NCBI GenBank assembly: GCA_029263795.1
Contig: JAJUFI010000009.1
Span: 1 to 34,349 of the forward strand
DNA from: Alcaligenaceae bacterium
Lineage (GTDB): Bacteria > Pseudomonadota > Gammaproteobacteria > Burkholderiales > Burkholderiaceae_B
Reading direction: 5' to 3'
Length of the DNA stretch: 34,349 nucleotides
Notes under the pieces: model-generated
Seen by the model: only the letters and a program-made list of their open reading frames with translations
Databases searched by the model: none
Told to the model about the DNA's origin: nothing
In this document: positions 16,947 through 25,580 of the stretch, piece after piece
How the letters are laid out: every line of letters starts with the position of its first letter
Position numbering within the stretch: the first letter of the stretch is position 1
Program-made: the position numbers and the translations under genes

Positions 16947-17393
16947 ATGCTGACGCTCAATGACCGCGTATTGGGCATTGCGGCGCTGATTTTCGCAGCG
17001 CTGATCACTGCCTTCGGTTACGACCTAGAACCACCTTTTTCCTACGAACCGGTCGGCCCCAAAGCCTTCCCACTTCTGCTTGCGCTGATCATCGCCCTGT
17101 GCGGCCTGCGCCTGGTCATCAAAGGCGGCGGCGAGGTAGAAGCCAATCCCGAAGGTGCCAACGTCCGCATTGCCACCATGGTGGCTTACCTGGCCGGCTA
17201 TGCCTTCCTTTTCCAGTGGATAGGCTTCATTGCCGCCACGACGCTCATGGTCACCCTGATCGGCCGCCTGTTCCAGGCAACCTGGGCCCAGGCAATCATT
17301 GGTGGCGTCGTCATGAGCGTCGGGCTTTTCTTCCTCTTTGACAAGGGTCTGGATGTGGTCCTGCCCGCCGGCATTCTGGGAGATCTCCTGTGA
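16947..17393 (+). CDS. tctB: TTT-family small permease subunit TctB
   Basis: A 148-residue inner-membrane protein with four hydrophobic segments (for example IAALIFAALITAFGYDL and LAGYAFLFQWIGFIAATTLMVTLIG). It contains the TctB signature GPKAFPLLLALIIALCGL near residues 37-54. TctB is the small, poorly conserved membrane subunit that works with TctA to move the carboxylate across the inner membrane. A ribosome-binding site (CGGAGA) lies about 12 nt before the ATG. Its stop overlaps the GTG start of tctA by 4 bp (GTGA), showing translational coupling. Confidence 0.88.
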   Translation: MLTLNDRVLGIAALIFAALITAFGYDLEPPFSYEPVGPKAFPLLLALIIALCGLRLVIKGGGEVEANPEGANVRIATMVAYLAGYAFLFQWIGFIAATTLMVTLIGRLFQATWAQAIIGGVVMSVGLFFLFDKGLDVVLPAGILGDLL

Positions 17394-18913
17394 GCAGCGT
17401 ACTTGAATATCTTTCTCTGGGCTTCAGCGTTGCCTTTACGGCGACCAACCTGCTGGTCGCAGCCATTGGCTCCTTCATCGGGACGATTGTCGGCGTACTT
17501 CCCGGCCTGGGCCCCATCAACGGCGTGGCCATGCTGGTGCCCATTGCCTTCGCCATGCAGCTGCCCCCGGAAACCGCACTCATTCTGCTGGCTGCGGTCT
17601 ATGTGGGTGCTGAATACGGTGGCCGCATCACCTCCATTCTGATCAACGTGCCAGGCGAGGCCGCCGCAGTGATGACCACTCTTGATGGCTACCCGCTGGC
17701 TCGCCAGGGGCTGGCCAGTGTGGCGCTGTCACTTTCAGCGTGGTCGTCCTTCATCGGTTCCACAATTGCCATCATCGGCATTGTGCTGCTAGCCCCGCTG
17801 CTGGCCAATTTTGCCGTGGCTTTCGGACCGGCCGAGTACTTCGTTCTCATGGTCTTCGCCTTCTGCGCCCTGACAAGTCTGCTGGGCGATGAGCCGGTCA
17901 AGGGCATACTCGCCGCCATGCTGGGCTTGTTCATCTCGACCGTGGGCGTGGACTCCAATTCCGGTGTCTACCGCTACACCTTCGACCTGCCAAACCTGGC
18001 CGATGGGATTGACTTCGTTGTTGTGGTGATCGGCCTGTTTGCCGTCGCCGAAATGCTGCAAATGCTCGAAAACCTGCTGGGCGGGACATCAATTGAAGTT
18101 CCAAAGAGCGAACGCAAGCTGTTCAACCTGAAAGAACTCGCTTTCACCTGGTGGTCCACTGTCCGCGCTGGTGTCACCGGGTTCGTCATCGGCATCCTGC
18201 CGGGAGCTGGCGCCAGCGTGGCGTCCGCCGTAGCTTACGCCAATGAGAAGAAGATCTGCGAGGGCAAGGATCCAAACGCGAAGTTCGGCCAGGGCGACAT
18301 GCGCGGCCTGGCCGCCCCCGAAGCCGCCAATAACAGCGCTGCCACGGGTTCCTTCATTCCCATGCTGACACTGGGCGTACCCGGATCCGGCACCACCGCC
18401 GTGATGATGGGCGCGCTGACTCTCTACAACATCACTCCCGGTCCCGTGCTCTTTGACGCACAACCGCAAATTGTCTGGGGGCTGATTGCCTCCCTGTTCG
18501 TGGCCAACGTCATCCTCTTCCTGATGAACGTGCCCCTGGTGCGGCTGTTTGCCTCCATGCTGTCCATTCCGCCACGCCTGCTGGTGCCGGGCATCCTGGC
18601 CATCAGCTTCATTGGGGTATATGCCATCAATGCCACCCGCTTCGACCTGCTCATGGTGGTTGGCATCGGTGTCATCGGCTACTTCCTGCGCAAGATGAAT
18701 GTGCCCATGGCACCCATGGTGCTGGGTGTAGTGCTTGGCGACATGATGGAGCAGAATCTGCGCCGCGCACTTTCCATCACCAATGGTGAAATTTCCATCC
18801 TGTTCGAGAGCAAGATCTCCATCGCGCTGTGGATTCTTGCCGCCCTGGTTGCCATTGTCCCACCGGTTTTGCGTAAACTAGCCAGCAAGAAGGCATCAGT
18901 CCCTGCCAATTGA
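17390..18913 (+). CDS. tctA: TTT-family large permease subunit TctA
   Basis: A 507-residue polytopic inner-membrane protein, normal length for TctA. It contains the two duplicated signature loops, GVLPGLGPINGVAMLVPIAF (about 35-54) and GILPGAGASVASAVAY (about 266-281), which mark the two inverted halves. MTTLDGYPLARQG and PEAANNSAATGSFIPMLTLGVPGSGTTA are also typical. It forms the carboxylate pathway, probably driven by the proton or sodium gradient. It starts at GTG 17390, overlapping tctB. A strong intrinsic terminator 68 bp downstream ends the operon. Confidence 0.93.
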   Translation: MSSVLEYLSLGFSVAFTATNLLVAAIGSFIGTIVGVLPGLGPINGVAMLVPIAFAMQLPPETALILLAAVYVGAEYGGRITSILINVPGEAAAVMTTLDGYPLARQGLASVALSLSAWSSFIGSTIAIIGIVLLAPLLANFAVAFGPAEYFVLMVFAFCALTSLLGDEPVKGILAAMLGLFISTVGVDSNSGVYRYTFDLPNLADGIDFVVVVIGLFAVAEMLQMLENLLGGTSIEVPKSERKLFNLKELAFTWWSTVRAGVTGFVIGILPGAGASVASAVAYANEKKICEGKDPNAKFGQGDMRGLAAPEAANNSAATGSFIPMLTLGVPGSGTTAVMMGALTLYNITPGPVLFDAQPQIVWGLIASLFVANVILFLMNVPLVRLFASMLSIPPRLLVPGILAISFIGVYAINATRFDLLMVVGIGVIGYFLRKMNVPMAPMVLGVVLGDMMEQNLRRALSITNGEISILFESKISIALWILAALVAIVPPVLRKLASKKASVPAN

Positions 18914-18981
18914 TTGGCCGAACTCGCCCGGCGTCACACCGGGCAGCGTTCGAGGCAGGCCCGGCCAGGCAAGCGGGCAGG

Positions 18982-19005
18982 AAACTCCGGCCCTTGCCGG
19001 AGTTT
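18982..19005 (+). terminator. Intrinsic terminator of the tctCBA operon
   Basis: AAACTCCGGC and GCCGGAGTTT form a perfect 10-bp stem with the loop CCTT, followed by CTTTTT. This is a textbook rho-independent terminator 68 bp after the tctA stop. Confidence 0.9.
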
Positions 19006-19064
19006 CTTTTTGGAGCGCCGGCAGGCGTTCATCTTCGGGGGGATGGTGCCACAACCCGCGCAGC

Positions 19065-20120
19065 ATGTTCATGTTCATGACCAACGTCACACGCATCATC
19101 CTGGGTCTGTTCACTGCCACCGTCGGCGCCCTTGCCGCGGTCAAGCTGGGGATGCCGCTGCCCTGGATGATCGGTGCCCTGCTGGCCACCGCCATCTCGA
19201 AAATGGCGGGCAGCCCAGCCTGCAGCCACAAAGTGTTCCGCAATGGTGGCCAATGGGTAATCGGCGCCTCCCTGGGGCTTTACTTCACCCCGGAAATGCT
19301 GCGGCTCATTGCCCTCAACCTGCCCTTCATCCTGGCAGGAACGGTCTTCGCCCTGGGCCTGGGAGGCATGGGCGCCTGGATATTGCGCACGCTGGGCGGG
19401 GCCGACTTCAAGACGGCGTGGTTCGCCAGTGCCATAGGCGGGGCCAGCGAAATGACCACTCTCGCCGAGCGCAACCATGCCCGCGCCGACCTGGTCGCCT
19501 CAGCACACAGCCTGCGCATGCTCATGGTGGTGGTCATCATCCCCTTCGCCTTTCAGGCGCTCGACATCCACGGCAGCGATGCCTCCCAGCTTTCCCGCAG
19601 CGGCTTCTTCGACCCCGGCGGCCTGCTCCTGCTCATTCTACTGACCAGCGTTATGGGGCTGGTGTTCCAGCGCTTCAGCCTGCCCAACCCCTGGGTGTTG
19701 GGCCCCCTGCTCGTCACTGCCCTGCTGACCAGCCAGGAGGTCGTCTTCACCTATCTGCCGGTGGAAATGACTAATCTGGGCCAGTTGCTGATAGGTTGGT
19801 CGCTAGGCGATAAATTCGGTTCCGACTTTTTTCGCCGGGCACCCCGTTACCTGAGCGTGGTGGCGCTGGCCAATGCACTCAACATTTTGCTGGCCTTCTG
19901 CTTCGGCTATGTGGTTTCTCTGCTCTCGGGCATCGCCTTTCCCACCTTGGTGCTGGGCACCAGCCCGGGAGGCATTGCTGAAATGGCCATCACTGCCAAG
20001 GTACTGATGCTGGGAGCACCTGTGGTCACCGCATTTCATGTCATACGCATGGTTGGTGTGCTGCTCGCCACTGCACCGTTGTATCGAGTGCTGGTGAGGC
20101 GCATGGAATCATCAAGTTAG
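19065..20120 (+). CDS. AbrB-family membrane protein (Pfam 'transition state/ammonia monooxygenase' family)
   Basis: A 351-residue membrane protein with about ten hydrophobic segments in two similar halves. The first half has GMPLPWMIGALLATA and later ASAIGGASEMTTLAE; the second has PNPWVLGPLLVTALLTS and GTSPGGIAEMAITAKVL. The paired PW-M/V-G-LL and GG-EM motifs define the AbrB family (not the Bacillus AbrB regulator). The E. coli member is sometimes called a regulator of aidB expression, and the old ammonia monooxygenase label is misleading. Transport is likely, substrate unknown. Such genes often sit beside TTT transporters in Burkholderiales-type genomes. Three in-frame ATGs (19065, 19071, 19077) lie close together with no clear ribosome-binding site. 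A CoA-transferase gene follows after 40 bp, probably co-transcribed. Confidence 0.85.
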   Translation: MFMFMTNVTRIILGLFTATVGALAAVKLGMPLPWMIGALLATAISKMAGSPACSHKVFRNGGQWVIGASLGLYFTPEMLRLIALNLPFILAGTVFALGLGGMGAWILRTLGGADFKTAWFASAIGGASEMTTLAERNHARADLVASAHSLRMLMVVVIIPFAFQALDIHGSDASQLSRSGFFDPGGLLLLILLTSVMGLVFQRFSLPNPWVLGPLLVTALLTSQEVVFTYLPVEMTNLGQLLIGWSLGDKFGSDFFRRAPRYLSVVALANALNILLAFCFGYVVSLLSGIAFPTLVLGTSPGGIAEMAITAKVLMLGAPVVTAFHVIRMVGVLLATAPLYRVLVRRMESSS

Positions 20121-20160
20121 GCGTTCAGCGCCGCTCATCCCTTCAAGGAGTAGACACAAT

Positions 20161-21360
20161 ATGTCCACACAGATTCTTGCCGGCATCCGTGTCATCGAGC
20201 TCGGTCAGCTCATTGCCGGGCCTTTTGCCGCCAAGACCCTGGCTGACTTTGGCGCAGAAGTCATCAAGATCGAACCGCCGGGCCAGGGCGACCCGCTGCG
20301 CAAGTGGCGCCTGCTGCATGAAGGCACTTCCGTGTGGTGGGAGGCCCAATCACGCAGCAAGAAATCGGTGTGCGTGGACCTGCGCCAGCCGGAAGGGCAG
20401 GAGGTTGTGCGTCGTCTCGCCGCCGAAGCCGACGTGCTGATCGAAAACTTCCGGCCGGGCACCATGGAAAAATGGGGTCTGTCGTGGGAAGTCCTGCATG
20501 AACTGAATCCGCGTCTGATCATGCTGCGGGTATCAGGCTATGGCCAGAATGGGCCGCGCGCCCAGGAACCGGGCTTTGCCGCAGTGGGCGAAGCATTCGC
20601 CGGCATCCGCTATCTGAATGGTGAACCTGGACGGGCCCCGGTACGGGCGGGCTTATCCCTGGGAGACACCATTGCGGGCCTGCACGGTGCCCTCGGTGTG
20701 CTGCTGGCCCTCTATCAGCGTGACGCACGGGGCGGCAGCGGGCAAATGATAGACGCCGCCCTTTACGAAAGCCTGTTCAACCTGACGGAAAGCCTGCTCC
20801 CCGAATATTCCGTCTTCGGGGCGGTGCGTGAGCCTGCTGGTGCAGCCCTGCCCGGCATCGCACCCTCCAATGCGTACAAATGTCACGATGGCAGCTATGT
20901 CCTCATCGCCGGCAACGGCGACGGAATTTTCCAGCGCCTCATGCACTGCATTGGGCGGCCCGACCTGGCGGATGACCCCGGTCTCGCCCACAACGATGGC
21001 CGAGTGGCACGTGTGGAGGAGCTGGACGCCGCCATCGAAGCCTGGACGCTGACTCAAACCGACATACCCGCAATGCTTGAGAAGCTAAAGGAGGCACGGG
21101 TGCCGTCAGGGCTTATCTACTCCATCCGCGATATTGCTCAGGAACCGCACTACCGCGAGCGTGGCGCCATCACTGCGATAAAGGCGGCCAGCGGCATCCA
21201 GGTGGAGATGCCTGCCGTGTTCCCGATTCTTTCAGGCAACCCCGGCGCTGTGCGCCACCGTGCACCCACCTTGGGCGAGCACACCGACCAAGTTCTGGCC
21301 GAAGCAGGCTTTGATGCCGAAACGCTGGCAGACCTCCGGGCACGGGGAATTCTGGCCTGA
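20161..21360 (+). CDS. CaiB/BaiF-family (class III) CoA-transferase
   Basis: A 399-residue class III CoA-transferase, normal length. The N terminus has VIELGQLIAGPFAAKTLADFGAEVIKIEPP, the family's CoA-binding region. SYGQNGP-like VSGYGQNGPRA follows near 125, and SLGDTIAGLHG contains the Asp expected to form the aspartyl-CoA anhydride. The enzyme moves CoA from a donor such as succinyl- or acetyl-CoA to a carboxylic acid, in the cytoplasm. Placed between two TTT importers, it may activate the imported acid; candidates from the family include dicarboxylates such as malate, citramalate, itaconate or mesaconate. This is inference. A ribosome-binding site (AAGGAG, 10 nt) supports the ATG. Confidence 0.9.
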   Translation: MSTQILAGIRVIELGQLIAGPFAAKTLADFGAEVIKIEPPGQGDPLRKWRLLHEGTSVWWEAQSRSKKSVCVDLRQPEGQEVVRRLAAEADVLIENFRPGTMEKWGLSWEVLHELNPRLIMLRVSGYGQNGPRAQEPGFAAVGEAFAGIRYLNGEPGRAPVRAGLSLGDTIAGLHGALGVLLALYQRDARGGSGQMIDAALYESLFNLTESLLPEYSVFGAVREPAGAALPGIAPSNAYKCHDGSYVLIAGNGDGIFQRLMHCIGRPDLADDPGLAHNDGRVARVEELDAAIEAWTLTQTDIPAMLEKLKEARVPSGLIYSIRDIAQEPHYRERGAITAIKAASGIQVEMPAVFPILSGNPGAVRHRAPTLGEHTDQVLAEAGFDAETLADLRARGILA

Positions 21361-21497
21361 GGTTCAGTTTGATGCCCGCATTCTTGAGCGTGGGCCCCAA
21401 TGCCGGCAGCCGGACTCCGGAACAATCCTGGTATGGGGCTTGCTGCTTTGCCCCCAGGCATCGCAACGCGGTGCAGACCATACGACGGAGCCTGTTC

Positions 21498-21926
21498 ATG
21501 CACACACGTAAAGCCTCTCTGCCGGCGATCCCGGCATTCGCCCTGAAACTCCTCATTGCCGGCGTTCTGATGGTCGCCGCCTTCATTTTGGCGCCGTTGG
21601 CGCAGGCCGCTGAGCCGGCCCAGGGCGGTGGCGACCAACCGGTGGTGCAACGCCTGCTGGATGCCATGGCCCAGAACGATTACCAGGCTTTCACCAGTCA
21701 GGGAACACCCGAATTCGCCGCAATTGACCAGGCCCAGTTCAGCCAGGTCTCCACTTCGCTTGCACCCCGCCTGAAGCAAGGCTACACCGTGCAGTATATG
21801 GGCAACCTGCAGCAGCAGGGCCTGGATATTTCCGTCTGGAAGATCAGCTTCCAGGATCAGGGAGATGATCTGCTCGCCACCCTGAATGTGCAGGATGGTC
21901 GTGTGGGCGGGTTCTTCCTGCGCTAG
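21498..21926 (+). CDS. Small exported protein, DUF3887/NTF2-like
   Basis: A 142-residue predicted periplasmic protein. I start it at ATG 21498 (MHTRKASLPAIPAF), which has CGGAG 7 nt upstream. The track's 43 extra residues lack signal features. Residues 1-36 form a signal peptide (KLLIAGVLMVAAFILAPLAQA) ending near AQA-A. The mature part (VVQRLLDAMAQNDYQAFTS..., then VQYMGNLQQQG and VWKISFQDQGDDLLATLNVQDGRVGGFFL) has the helix-then-sheet pattern of small NTF2-like or DUF3887 proteins. No catalytic residues are recognisable and the function is unknown. It follows the CoA-transferase by 137 bp and precedes the EcsC-like gene. Confidence 0.65.
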   Translation: MHTRKASLPAIPAFALKLLIAGVLMVAAFILAPLAQAAEPAQGGGDQPVVQRLLDAMAQNDYQAFTSQGTPEFAAIDQAQFSQVSTSLAPRLKQGYTVQYMGNLQQQGLDISVWKISFQDQGDDLLATLNVQDGRVGGFFLR

Positions 21927-21983
21927 GGGCGTCCGCCTGCTATGCTGGGGGTTCATGCCTACCCCGCTGCCCTTGAACTGCAC

Positions 21984-22832
21984 ATGCGCCCGCTAGACAA
22001 CCCCGCTGACATGAAGGCGCTTGCCGAAGCTGTCGCCCTGTTGGAAGCGCCTTCATTCACCATACGCATCGCCAATCTTGTCGGCACCCCTGTGGAATGG
22101 GCACTCGAGCGTCTCCCGGGAGCTGCCGCGGACACCATTCAGAAGGCCATACGTCTTGCCCTGAACAAGGCGGTTTCCGGCGCCCTTCGCACCATGGATG
22201 ACTCCGCCGGCGGCGCTGCCCGCCCAAGGACGCATACCGCGCTGGCTGCCGCTTCCGGGGCACTGGGCGGTTTTTTCGGGCTGAAAGGCACGTTGGTGGA
22301 GCTTCCGGTGACCACCACCATCATCATGCGTTCGGTGGCAGACATCGCCCGCAGCGAAGGCTTTCTCGTGAATGACCCAATGGTGCAGGCAGACTGCATT
22401 CAGGTCTTCGCACTGGGAGGTCGCAGCTCTGACGACGATGCCGCGGATTCCGCCTACTATGCGGCGCGCGTGGGCCTGAGTGAACTCACTCGCGAAACGG
22501 GCAGGATACTTGTGGAAGGTGCCGCCCGCCATGCTGCCGGAGCTGCCGCACAGGGAATTCAGTTCACACCCGGCCAGATTGCCGCCTGGCTGGCCCAGGT
22601 CATCGAAGCCGTCGCCCAGCGCTTCGGCGTCAAGGTGACGGAAAAACTCGCGCTGCAGGCGGCACCTGTGCTCGGCGCGGTCAGTGGCGCTGCCATCAAC
22701 ACCCTGTTCATCTCGCATTATCAGGACATGGCCCGGGGGCATTTTGTGGTGCGCCGGCTGGAAGAAAAGTACGGTGCGGAAACCGTACGCGACGCTTACG
22801 CAACATTGAGCAAGCGCCCGCCACTGAAGTAG
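21984..22832 (+). CDS. EcsC-family protein
   Basis: A 282-residue protein of the EcsC family. Typical parts are the N-terminal amphipathic region (IANLVGTPVEWALERLP), the Gly/Ala-rich stretch ALAAASGALGGFFGLKGTLVELPVTTTIIMRSVADIA (here 110-150), and QAAPVLGAVSGAAINTLFISHYQDMARGHFVVRRLE near the end. The hydrophobic Gly-rich segments suggest membrane association. EcsC is the third gene of the Bacillus ecs operon and has no agreed biochemical role. I choose ATG 21984 over 21942, since the earlier stretch has no ribosome-binding site, but 21984 is also weakly supported. Nothing in the context fixes a function. Confidence 0.75.
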   Translation: MRPLDNPADMKALAEAVALLEAPSFTIRIANLVGTPVEWALERLPGAAADTIQKAIRLALNKAVSGALRTMDDSAGGAARPRTHTALAAASGALGGFFGLKGTLVELPVTTTIIMRSVADIARSEGFLVNDPMVQADCIQVFALGGRSSDDDAADSAYYAARVGLSELTRETGRILVEGAARHAAGAAAQGIQFTPGQIAAWLAQVIEAVAQRFGVKVTEKLALQAAPVLGAVSGAAINTLFISHYQDMARGHFVVRRLEEKYGAETVRDAYATLSKRPPLK

Positions 22833-22857
22833 CTCGCTCATCAAGCAGTACGCACCT

Positions 22858-22878
22858 CAAGTGGATGGCGGCCACTTG
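22858..22878. promoter_or_regulatory. Perfect inverted repeat upstream of the parvulin gene
   Basis: CAAGTGG and CCACTTG form a 7-bp inverted repeat with a 7-nt centre, 25 bp after the EcsC-like stop. No T-run follows, so it could be an operator or a weak 3' hairpin. Confidence 0.35.
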
Positions 22879-22937
22879 CCCACGATGGTTGCGCATTTGC
22901 GTTAACCTGTTGGTTCAATCATTCAGGAGCAATACCC

Positions 22938-23219
22938 ATGGCACGAGCCTCTGCCCGTCATATCCTCGTCGACACCGAAGCCAAATGCAATGAGCTGAAG
23001 CAGGCTATCGAAAATGGTGCCGACTTCGCTCAGGTTGCGAAGGAAAACTCCCGCTGCCCCTCCAGCCGCGATGGCGGTGCGCTTGGCACCTTCGGCCGCG
23101 GTGAAATGGTTCGCGAATTCGACGAAGTGGTTTTCAGCGCCCCCGTCGGCGTCGTTCAGGGCCCCGTCAAGACTCAGTTCGGCTACCACCTGGTGGAAGT
23201 CACCGAACGTCAGGACTGA
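22938..23219 (+). CDS. ppiC: Single-domain parvulin-type peptidyl-prolyl isomerase
   Basis: A 93-residue protein, the same size as E. coli PpiC. It opens with ARASARHILVDTEAKC (parvulin strand 1 with the first active-site His), then NGADFAQVAKENSRCPSSRDGGALGTFGRGEMV and ends QFGYHLVEVTERQD with the second conserved His. It speeds cis-trans turnover of prolyl bonds in the cytoplasm; no signal peptide is present. A ribosome-binding site (CAGGAG, 9 nt) fits the ATG. Two tandem hairpin terminators follow, so it is insulated from the two-component system downstream. Confidence 0.93.
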   Translation: MARASARHILVDTEAKCNELKQAIENGADFAQVAKENSRCPSSRDGGALGTFGRGEMVREFDEVVFSAPVGVVQGPVKTQFGYHLVEVTERQD

Positions 23220-23236
23220 CTCCCGCACATTGCCTG

Positions 23237-23256
23237 AAGCCCGTTATTCCGGGTTT
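23237..23256 (+). terminator. First of two tandem terminators after ppiC
   Basis: AAGCCCG and CGGGTTT pair over 7 bp (one G-T) with a 6-nt loop, followed by CTTA. The T-rich arm serves as part of the T-run. Confidence 0.55.
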
Positions 23257-23267
23257 CTTACAATGGA

Positions 23268-23300
23268 GGCCGGTCATGGTGTAAACCGCCATGGCCGGCC
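23268..23300 (+). terminator. Second tandem terminator after ppiC
   Basis: GGCCGGTCATGG and CCATGGCCGGCC pair over 12 bp (one T-G) with a 9-nt loop, followed by TTTGTC. It lies only 22 bp before the response regulator start codon, so it may also lie in that gene's leader. Confidence 0.7.
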
Positions 23301-23322
23301 TTTGTCATTCAGGAGGACGCCT

Positions 23323-24054
23323 GTGATCTGGAATTGTCTCATCATCGAGGACGACCGGGAAAACGCGCACTACATCGCAGAAGGCTTTCGCGAGCTGGGC
23401 CACTGGCCCGTCGTCTGCCACGACGGAGTCGAAGGGCTGCACCGTGCATCCACCGAAACCTGGGACCTCATCATTCTCGATCGCATGCTGCCCAATCAGG
23501 TGGATGGCCTGACCATCCTCACCAAACTGCGGGCGGCCGGCATCAAGACGCCCGTCATCGTACTCAGTGCGCTCACCGCACTCGATGAACGCGTAAAAGG
23601 CCTGAAACTGGGTGGAGACGACTACCTGACCAAGCCTTTTGCCCTCATCGAACTGCTGGCCAGGGCCGAGGCACAGGTTCGCAGCTCACGCAGCAACCGC
23701 AGCGAGCGCATACTGGAATACGCCGACCTTCGGTACGACCTCACCATACCGCGCGTAACCCGGGCGGGCCGGGTTCTCAACCTGCAGCCCAGGGAATGCA
23801 GGCTGCTGGCCTACATGATGACCCACCCCGACCAAGTGCTGACCCGCGCCATGTTGCTGGGTGCGGTCTGGGGCTATCAGTTCAACCCGCAGACCAACGT
23901 GATCGACGCCACTGTCAGCCGCCTCAGGCAGAAAGTTGACGGAGACTTCTCCCCGCCCTTGATTCACACCGTTCGGGGCGTGGGCTACCGTTTTTCGACC
24001 GACTCCGAACCTGCATTCTCACAGGCCTCCGGCGAGCCATCTCATGCCGTTTGA
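23323..24054 (+). CDS. OmpR-family response regulator of the second TTT locus
   Basis: A 243-residue response regulator. The true start is GTG 23323, with AGGAGG 6 nt upstream; the track's longer version runs back through ppiC and both terminators. The receiver has IIEDD, phospho-acceptor Asp53 (IILDRMLPNQVDG), Ser82 in the usual Thr/Ser place and Lys104 (LTKPF). The winged-helix domain has LNLQPRECRLLAYMM and TNVIDATVSRLRQKVD. It overlaps the histidine kinase gene by 11 bp, so the pair is co-translated. Downstream are tctB and tctA without tctC. A 7-4-7 direct repeat in front of tctB is a plausible target of this regulator. Confidence 0.93.
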   Translation: MIWNCLIIEDDRENAHYIAEGFRELGHWPVVCHDGVEGLHRASTETWDLIILDRMLPNQVDGLTILTKLRAAGIKTPVIVLSALTALDERVKGLKLGGDDYLTKPFALIELLARAEAQVRSSRSNRSERILEYADLRYDLTIPRVTRAGRVLNLQPRECRLLAYMMTHPDQVLTRAMLLGAVWGYQFNPQTNVIDATVSRLRQKVDGDFSPPLIHTVRGVGYRFSTDSEPAFSQASGEPSHAV

Positions 24055-25462
24055 GCGACTGCTCACGGGGTGGCAGCGGCTTTGGGGTTCGGTTGCCTTC
24101 CGACTGACTCTCAATTACAGCTTGCTGGCGGCAGGTACTACTGCCTTCCTGCTCATATTCGCATACGGGAAGATTGTCGACCTGCTACAGAATCAGTACT
24201 CGCGGCAGGTCGCCCTGGCTGCGAACCGCCTGGCCTCCCACTACGACGCCTATGGTCTCGAAGCTCTGAGGCAGGAAATTGAACAGCTGCTTTCCGACCA
24301 GACAGATATCGACACCGAGATGTTCCTGCTGCTCTCGGCCCAAAATGAGCGTCTGGTCGGCAACCTGGAACTGCTGCCCGTCGAAGATATCGACGAATCC
24401 ATCAGCGCCACCGACTTGCTGGCCGAGGCCCAAGCCCCCCTGCTGCTGAACGTATTGCGTGAGGGGGCTCCCGTCACGGGCCTGCTGACCCTGCGTGAGC
24501 TGGGCCAGGGCAACCGGCTGATCATTGGCCGGGACATCGCCGACATGCATGAGATTCAGGCGCTGATCGGCAATGCGGTACTCGCCGCCACCCTGGTGGC
24601 ACTGGTCCTGGTTCTGGTGGGCACGACCATTTTCCGGCGAGAGCTGCGCAACCGTGTACAGGCAATTCGTGAAACCGCTCTGCGGGTGGGTACGGGCGAA
24701 CTCACCAGACGCGTACCGGATGCAGCTGAAATCGACGAATTCGTCCAGCTGCGCTACGACATCAACTACATGCTGGACCGCATCGAGAACCTGATGACGG
24801 GTGTGCGCAATGTTTCCGATTCGATTGCCCACAACTTGCGCACCCCACTGGCGCGTGTACTCGGTCGCCTGGAAAAAGCGCGCTACGGCAATCAGGACTG
24901 TGAAAGCCTGAAGGCCGCCATGGAAGCCGCATCAGTGGAAATCATGGAATTAATCACGGTTTCCGAAAAGCTCCTGCTCATTGCCGAGGCCAATTCCGGC
25001 CTGCAGCGCCAGAATTTCTCAACCGTGTCACTCCCAGCCCTGGTTGAAGATGTCTGCGAACTGTACGAACCGGCGGCAGCGGAAGATGGCATACGTCTGA
25101 GCTGCCATCTGAAGCCAGTCACCATTCAGGCAGACCCGGACCTGCTGATCAGCGCCATCACCAACCTTATAGACAACGCGTTCAAGTACGCCGGCTCCGG
25201 CTCCCAAATTGTTCTGGAAGTGGACACATACGAGCGCATGGCACGGGTCAGTGTCACGGACGACGGCCCTGGTGTGCCCGACGAGGAGCTTGACCGGCTA
25301 GGGACCCGTTTCCACCGTCTGGAACAAAGCCTGCCCGGTTTTGGCCTGGGGCTGGCCTCCGTACGGGCCATTGCTGCCCTTCATGGTGGCCGGGTCGAGT
25401 TCAGCAATGCCCGACCGGGACTGAGGGTGGACATTCTGCTGCCTAACAGTGCGAAACAGTAA
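24044..25462 (+). CDS. Sensor histidine kinase of the second TTT locus
   Basis: A 472-residue membrane kinase. Membrane segment 1 is at about 18-42 (FRLTLNYSLLAAGTTAFLLIFAYG), then a periplasmic domain of about 130 residues, and segment 2 at about 177-198 (LIGNAVLAATLVALVLVLVGTTIF). A HAMP linker follows (VGTGELTRRVP). The H-box holds His263 (SDSIAHNLRTPL); HN replaces the commoner HE or HD. The catalytic domain has NLIDNAFKYAG, VTDDGPGVP and FGLGLASVRAIAALHGG. It belongs to the EnvZ/QseC-like kinases and is only distantly similar to the first kinase in the window, so the two systems probably sense different ligands. Confidence 0.93.
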   Translation: MPFERLLTGWQRLWGSVAFRLTLNYSLLAAGTTAFLLIFAYGKIVDLLQNQYSRQVALAANRLASHYDAYGLEALRQEIEQLLSDQTDIDTEMFLLLSAQNERLVGNLELLPVEDIDESISATDLLAEAQAPLLLNVLREGAPVTGLLTLRELGQGNRLIIGRDIADMHEIQALIGNAVLAATLVALVLVLVGTTIFRRELRNRVQAIRETALRVGTGELTRRVPDAAEIDEFVQLRYDINYMLDRIENLMTGVRNVSDSIAHNLRTPLARVLGRLEKARYGNQDCESLKAAMEAASVEIMELITVSEKLLLIAEANSGLQRQNFSTVSLPALVEDVCELYEPAAAEDGIRLSCHLKPVTIQADPDLLISAITNLIDNAFKYAGSGSQIVLEVDTYERMARVSVTDDGPGVPDEELDRLGTRFHRLEQSLPGFGLGLASVRAIAALHGGRVEFSNARPGLRVDILLPNSAKQ

Positions 25463-25485
25463 GGCGGCAGCAAAAAACTGCCCAA

Positions 25486-25514
25486 CATTACAGAACGGTA
25501 ATGTGATGGTAATG
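25486..25514 (+). promoter_or_regulatory. 11-bp phased repeats upstream of the second tctB: likely OmpR-family binding site
   Basis: GGTAATG occurs at 25497-25503 and 25508-25514, separated by TGAT: the 7-4-7 layout typical of PhoB/OmpR-type tandem sites. CATTACA, almost the reverse complement of the same word, sits one further 11-bp step upstream (25486-25492). The block is 67 bp before the tctB start. A possible -10 (TAACAT, 25546-25551) follows at a suitable distance, with no good -35, as expected for an activated promoter. Confidence 0.6.
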
Positions 25515-25580
25515 AACGCGTGACGCACAGCGGCTGGCCGTCTCCTAACATGCCGGATGCTTTGAACAAGGAGGCATCTG

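Noticed and set aside
23014-23322. N-terminal extension of the second response regulator through ppiC
   Set aside because: It crosses two terminators and a different gene; GTG 23323 has AGGAGG at the right distance.
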